64,000 bases of DNA from Sitta carolinensis. Its lineage: Eukaryota > Chordata > Aves > Passeriformes > Sittidae. The translations under genes were made by a program, and so were the position numbers. The stretch covers positions 2,370,501 through 2,434,500 of the forward strand of contig JAVUNC010000004.1 of NCBI GenBank assembly GCA_032173965.1, read 5' to 3'. The notes below the pieces were generated by a model. It saw only the letters and a program-made list of their open reading frames with translations. It was not told where the DNA came from and did not search any database. The stretch's first letter is position 1, and each line of letters starts with the position of its first letter. Shown in pieces: positions 58,926 to 64,000 of this stretch.

Positions 58926-59854
58926 CATTTTTGATTTGTCAAACCATAAGATTTGTTCCATTTTTGGACAATTCAGGGCTGTGCTAAGAACTTCTGATGC
59001 TTTTATTCATCACATTTTCATTGATGCTCAAATAATTTATTTTGTAGGAGAAATTAGAATGAGTAAACAAATAGTTGAAGGAATCAGATTTTTGACCATA
59101 AACTTTGACATTTTTTTCTGTGTCCTTGAGACACTTCAGGCATCATATTTGTGGCTAAGAAACATGAGGTGCCTACAGGACTCCTCAAGATGACTCTTTA
59201 ATGGATTAGACATGAAACAGAAGCAATTTTAATCCCAACACTTTGCACTTGAGGGCTGATTGTTCCTGCTTTGTGAATAGTTCTTCTTTCCTGCAGGTCA
59301 GATCCATTTGTGCTGCAATATTGCTTTGGATGTCAGTCAGTGTTTCATGGAAAATGTTGCTTGTTGATCCCAGCTGCAAACATTCAATCAGCTGCATTCC
59401 CAACTCCCCAAACATGAAAGGAAACAGGTGTTTATTGGTTTCCCCTTCTTGAATTTTACAGTTTGTGACAGTTCTCTTTGATGTTTATGGAGTGTAGGAA
59501 TATGAATGACCCTGTAAATAGAAAAAGTCGACTTTTGGGGATGTTGCTCTTTTGTTCTGTGTTTGTACCCAGAACCCAGCACAGCAGAATTCAAATCTGC
59601 AGCAAAGGCTTCACGTGCTGTGGGTTTGAAAATAGCAACACCACTAATGATGGAAATCAGCTTCAGAGAGAAAATCTTTTAGAGTCTGAGTTTGGCCTTG
59701 AATTCCCAAAGCCTCCTGCTCCTCTTGTTTTTTCCAGTGCACCTCCAGTCTATAAATGGGATTGATGATTTATACAGAGAAGAGTAGAGAGATTTTAGTT
59801 CATTTTCATGAATGAAACTCGATCTAATCTATGGACTATGGACCTGGTCTAGTG
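58926..59854. other. Intronic DNA with one exon-like minus-strand ORF near 59206-59430
   Basis: On the minus strand an open segment (...DIQSNIAAQMDLTCRKEELF...) follows a pyrimidine-rich stretch and ends in TAA. No family was recognised and it may be chance. Confidence 0.35.
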
Positions 59855-59935
59855 GAAGAGGGATGGAATAAGATCAGCTTTAATGCCCCTTCCAACCCAA
59901 ACCATCCTGGCATCTGTGATCTTTCCACGATCAAA
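59855..59935 (+). mobile_element. CR1 LINE 3' tail
   Basis: 'gatcagctttaatgcccctt' and 'ccaacccaaaccatcctggc'; about 80 bp remain. Confidence 0.82.
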
Positions 59936-60057
59936 GACCAAATACATTTTTTAGGATGGAAACCTTCAGGAGTAAAACATTGAACTGTTTTTTGGATGAA
60001 TTCTCTTTTTATTGTTAGGCATTTCTGATTCTTATTGTCTCATGCCTGATCTTCAGA

Positions 60058-60230
60058 GAATCATGAAATACCCTGAGTTGGAAGAGACCCACAAGGATCA
60101 TTGATTGAATTCATGGCCTGGCACAGGACACCCCAACAATCCCACCCTGTGCATCCCTGAGAGCGTTGTCCAAACACTCCTGGAGCTCTGGCAACCTTGG
60201 AGCCGTGACCATTCCCTTGATTCATCCCAA
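60058..60230 (-). mobile_element. CR1 LINE 3' fragment, distinct subfamily
   Basis: 'gaaataccctgagttggaag', 'acaccccaacaatcccaccc' and 'gtgcatccctgagagcgttg' match the 7.3 kb copy. Confidence 0.87.
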
Positions 60231-60327
60231 GTTTTACTGAAGAATACAAAACAAGCAAAATATGGGAAGGAAAAAGTTTGAAAATGCAGAGTTTTATCAA
60301 GTGGTGTTTGTTTTATTCAATGGACAC

Positions 60328-60395
60328 AGAATCAGAGAATCATTAAGGTTGGAAAAGACCTCTCAGATCATTGAGTCCAACCTTTGAAAGACACA
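60328..60395 (-). mobile_element. CR1 LINE 3' tail
   Basis: 'cacagaatcagagaatcatt' then 'aaggttggaaaagacctctc' and 'attgagtccaacctttgaaa'. Confidence 0.85.
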
Positions 60396-61636
60396 GGCAA
60401 GGCATGAAAAAGAGATTTTTAACAAAGACCTGTAATTGGGATCCTTTGCTATTTTTCCAAAATGGATTATTTGTTTTGATTTGGTACTACTTATACCTCA
60501 GTTGTGGAGTATTTAAATAATATTTAATATATTATAATTTATATGAGGCTTGATTATTTGCCGTGATTAAAAACAAAATCTGTATCCCAAAATAAGGAAA
60601 AAGAGAGGGAAGAACTGTCAAGGTTCTTGGCTTTCTTCACTCTCACATGTTCTACTTCTCTTCCTGAAAAGTGGATTGTTGGGAGTCTGATTATTCAGAT
60701 CCATAGTGAACTTCTGGAGGGTCCAGGGTGGAAGTTGAGGTGCATCATTGTTCTCCTGGCTCTGCCAGGTTTGGGAAAGTGTCGTGGGCACAGGGAAATT
60801 CTGGGCCAGCTCTCAAAGGTCACAAAGTTTGGTCTCTGCTGCTTTTCCATATTCTCCTTCCAGTGTGTGGTGAGAACCTTTCAGGTCCCCAGAAATGATT
60901 TTTTGGCTGGGCTGTATCTTTCAGCTTCTGGGAATTAGAGGCAAGTTTTCCAACAGAGAATTTTGATGATGGAACTCTATTGGGTGGAGTCACCAGAAAG
61001 CAGCTCTGTTGATTTTCAGGACAAAGATGGTTTAAATATTCCTGCTTTTTGCATGGGAAAGGATATGGGGGCAGTGAAAAGTGCTGGGATTCACTGACTT
61101 GTGTCTGTCCCTGCTCTCTGCTGGTTAAGCTCAAAATTGCATTGAAATAGGAATATGTGAAACCTCTTGTGTTCTGCCTGGGAAGTTCAGAGCAACTGTG
61201 CTTTGTGGCTTATTATCATTCTGGATATTGGCTTCAGCTTTGTTTGAATCCTGTTGAGTTTGTATTATTTATAACTTGTAACATGCTTTAGGATGGGTTT
61301 GATAAACACATTTTGCAGTCGCTTTCTGTATCTCCCCATTGCTTTTCCCAGTTTGAGTGCTGTTGTCTTCAAGGGTTTTTTTCCAAAGTCATCCTTCTGA
61401 CACATTTCCCGTGCTGAAAACATGGCAGTTTTTCTCTTGACAGTAAAATATTCCTTCCCTCTGATGATAATCTGCTTTTCCTTTTGCAATAATCTGTTGT
61501 GCAGTTTTTATCCAAACATCCATCCGTACACAAACACGTGCCCACGCCCGCGTCCAACGTCAGCAGCCACAGGCAGGAACCAATTTCCTGGGCATTTGTT
61601 AATTTGAATGAACATGAGGCTTCTGCTTCTCCTATG

Positions 61637-61680
<44 letters not shown>

Positions 61681-62649
61681 AAGCAAACCCAACAGTTTCC
61701 CTGGGAATTCATGCAGTGTGAACAGAACACATTTTGGCAAAACGGTGAGCCAAGAAATTCCTCTTTAGTTGCTCTGTTAGGCAAACTGCATTTTAAATTT
61801 CTTGCCCAGGGCTTTGTTTGACTTGCCCCAGGCAAGCTGTTCAACATATTTATCAACCCTGTTGGAGCATTAGAGCCAACGCTCATCGAGGAAGATCATC
61901 CTCTTAATGCCATCTGTCATCAGCAGTTTTATTCCTTTCAGCTCAACTTGCTCTCTGTTTCACCGTTTTTTCTCCCTATTCCTCCCAACCATTCCTTAGC
62001 TGATTGTTTCCCAGTGATCTCAGATATTCTGTGATTGCTCAGATATTCAGGGACTGCTGGATGTTAAACCCCTGAGGGTGTCAATGGTACAATTTTGTTT
62101 TAAATCCTGATTGATAACATTAATCCTATATGGATCCAGATGGCTGCCAAAGCACCCTACGTATCTCAGTGCTGTGCAAAAGATGAGAGTGCATTTCAAT
62201 CTGACTCTGGAATTCTTTCCAGATCCTCGACAAGAACTTGAAAAAATTCAGAACAAAGGCTCTGGGGTAGTTTGATGCTGTATTTTTATCTTGAGGCCGT
62301 GGCTTTGATCGTTTTAGATTTTCAAGCTCTTAATAAGAGTTGTGTAAGTGCACAGACAGTATCAAAGTGTTCAACAGAGCTGTATCCACTCACTTCCCAA
62401 GGGATTTGAGATCCAGCTTACTTCTGGATTAGTGTCCACAATCAGAGTGGAGCCAAATGGACTGACAGGAGTATTTCCCTCTAGAGAAAAAAAAGTTAAT
62501 CTTTTGGGAATCTGGTACTATGGAATTATATAAAGCCAAGAAAAATATTGTAGCCAGGTGAGCATCCACTGTGTGTAAACTGGATATGCTGGATGTTCTC
62601 CTGGGTTCCCAGGACATTTTTATCTGATTATCCAAACAGAGAGGTCATG
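60396..62649. other. Intronic DNA with A42 run
   Basis: Mostly unique sequence. The 42-A run lies at 61637-61678. No exon was recognised. Confidence 0.5.
61637..61678. repeat. A42 homopolymer
   Basis: The longest homopolymer in the window. It lacks a clear upstream retrocopy or target-site duplication. Confidence 0.95.
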
Positions 62650-63100
62650 GACTCACAGAATGGTTTGGGTGGGAAGGGACCTTGAAGATCATCCAGTCCC
62701 ACTCCTGCCCTGGGCAGGGACACACCTTCCACTATGGCCTTGGACACTGCCAGGGATCCAGGGGCAGCCACAGCTTCTCTGAGAATCCTCTGCCAGGGCC
62801 CCACCACCCTCACGGCCAGGAATTCCCTCCCAATATCCCATCTCTTCCTGCCCTCTGGCAGTTTGAAGCCATTCCCTGTGTCCTGTCCCTGCATGCCTTG
62901 TCCCCAGTCCCTCTCCAGCTCTCCTGGAGCCCCTTTAGCCTCTGCAAGGGGCTCTGAGCTCTCCCTGGATCCTTCTCTTCTCCAGGTGAGCACCCCCAGC
63001 TCTCCCAGCCTGGCTCCAGAGCAGAGGGTCTCCAGCCCTTGGAGCAGCTCCATGGAGTCCTGTGGCCTCTCCACAACAGATCCTCCAGAGAGCTGCTGCT
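62650..63100 (-). mobile_element. CR1 LINE, long copy
   Basis: 'gactcacagaatggtttggg' through the 'ctccaggtgagcacccccag' region to 'gcagctccatggagtcctgt'. Its inner part is nearly identical to the 52.4 kb copy. Confidence 0.92.
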
Positions 63101-64000
63101 TCCCATCACACCTTCCTTGCCCGTGTGTTTTGGGGAGGGAGCACAGTGGTGCTCACCAAGGTCTCATCCTGACCTTCCACGGTGGAGCCAAGGTCCCCAT
63201 TTCAGCCTGAGAAGTTCTAAGAATTAATGGCCTCCACAATTTCAGAGCACAGAGCATCAATATCCCTTTGGCTCCGTGCTCAGAAATATCAGTACTTGGA
63301 CTGTCTTCAATCAATCAGCTGTACCAACTGCTCTGCACCATTTTTTAAGGAGGAAAATGCCAATCACACTCGGCATTTGGCTGAAATGCACGGAATGAGC
63401 ATTATTCTATAGGGATGGAACTTGCTCAATTTATTCCTTCCAACTGGGGAGGGATTAGGGGGAAAACAGAAAAAAAAATCATTTCAGTTCAAAGCAGCTG
63501 AGCATTTCCTTCTCCAGATTTTATAGAGGGAGCGGAATCAGTCGCATTCAAAATCTGGGCCAAGTCCTGTGCTGGCCAAGGGAAGCAGGATCCTGGCAGC
63601 TGTGCCTCCAGCTCCTGGAGCTGCTGGCTCGGGCAGGAAGCTCCGAGGTAGCCGGTGGGATGTGCTCTTGGCTGTCCTTTGCTGCCTCAGTGTATGGGAG
63701 CAGCCTGTGGCTGGATCCTGTGGCATTGGAGCAGCTGGCACAGCCCGGGGACTCAGGGCAGAGCCTGGCACCAGAGGCTCCTCTGTCTGCAGAGATCCTG
63801 TCCCGCTCCTTCCTCTCCTCTGGCCATTGGGAAGAGGTTTCCAGGACTCTGCTCTTTGTTCTCCCAGCACGTTTTATTGTATTTAAAGCTGACATTTCCC
63901 CCCTACCCCGCACACCCCTCCCAGCTGGTGGAATGTATCCCAAAATCCTGCTAACAGAAGGAGGAGCAGGATCCGTGTCCTTTGCAGTTCATCTTCCTCA
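63101..64000. other. Intronic DNA, GC-rich stretch 63560-63800
   Basis: Overlapping ORFs of 99-131 codons lie on both strands here, as expected from composition. One plus-strand frame has a hydrophobic stretch (WDVLLAVLCCLSV), but no splice sites or homology were seen. Confidence 0.45.

Larger units (their letters stand above)
46648..64000 (+). other. MSRA: MSRA intron downstream of the 69-bp exon (partial)
   Basis: The stretch begins with the donor GTAAGG. No sequence able to encode MGCFWGAERKFW, the start of the next MSRA exon, was seen, so the intron is at least 17.3 kb and continues past the window. Confidence 0.8.

Noticed and set aside
63548..63954. Overlapping ORFs with a signal-peptide-like stretch
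   Set aside because: Frames are open on both strands, no splice sites fit, and no family is recognised.
1..64000. CRISPR array, operon, phage or other prokaryotic system
   Set aside because: There are no regularly spaced repeats with unique spacers and no dense coding. The sequence is vertebrate intronic.

Overview
The window is vertebrate nuclear DNA, most likely from a passerine bird. The main evidence is about 45 fragments of chicken-repeat-1 (CR1) LINEs in both orientations, many ending in the avian CR1 tail ('accattctatgattctgtg'-like). The background is AT-rich and CpG-poor, and there are several solo-LTR-like elements. I see no bacterial-style gene organisation.

One coding exon can be named with confidence. 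Positions 46579-46647 (+) encode KHHVNGNRMVEPFPEGTQMALF, which matches the short second coding exon of MSRA (peptide methionine sulfoxide reductase A). It has strong splice sites: a T24 tract plus ccttccccttctag at the 5' side and G|GTAAGG at the 3' side. I found neither the exon with the catalytic GCFWGAE motif nor the mitochondrial-presequence exon. The window therefore looks like about 46.6 kb of the intron before this exon, the 69-bp exon, and about 17.4 kb of the next intron.

Layout: 0-33 kb is intronic DNA with scattered CR1 copies, several AT-rich stretches that could be conserved non-coding elements, and an LTR near 29.7-30.05 kb. A ~283-bp element has inserted into a CR1 at 29.23-29.52 kb and has a second, older-looking copy at 16.07-16.40 kb. 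From 33.3 to 37.1 kb is the oddest part: a ~200-bp direct repeat spaced 1.2 kb apart, a minus-strand LTR with TATA and poly(A) signals, a second LTR-like sequence, a ~375-bp CpG island with a NotI site, and then about 420 bp almost devoid of C on the plus strand (102 G against 13 C). From 37 to 46.5 kb is intron with CR1 copies and a perfect 22-bp hairpin. From 46.65 to 64 kb is intron with long, nearly identical CR1 copies, a 25-bp minisatellite and a 42-A run.

Most open reading frames over 60 codons are CR1-derived or chance. A few exon-like ORFs are reported as uncertain. I see no CRISPR, operon or other prokaryotic system.
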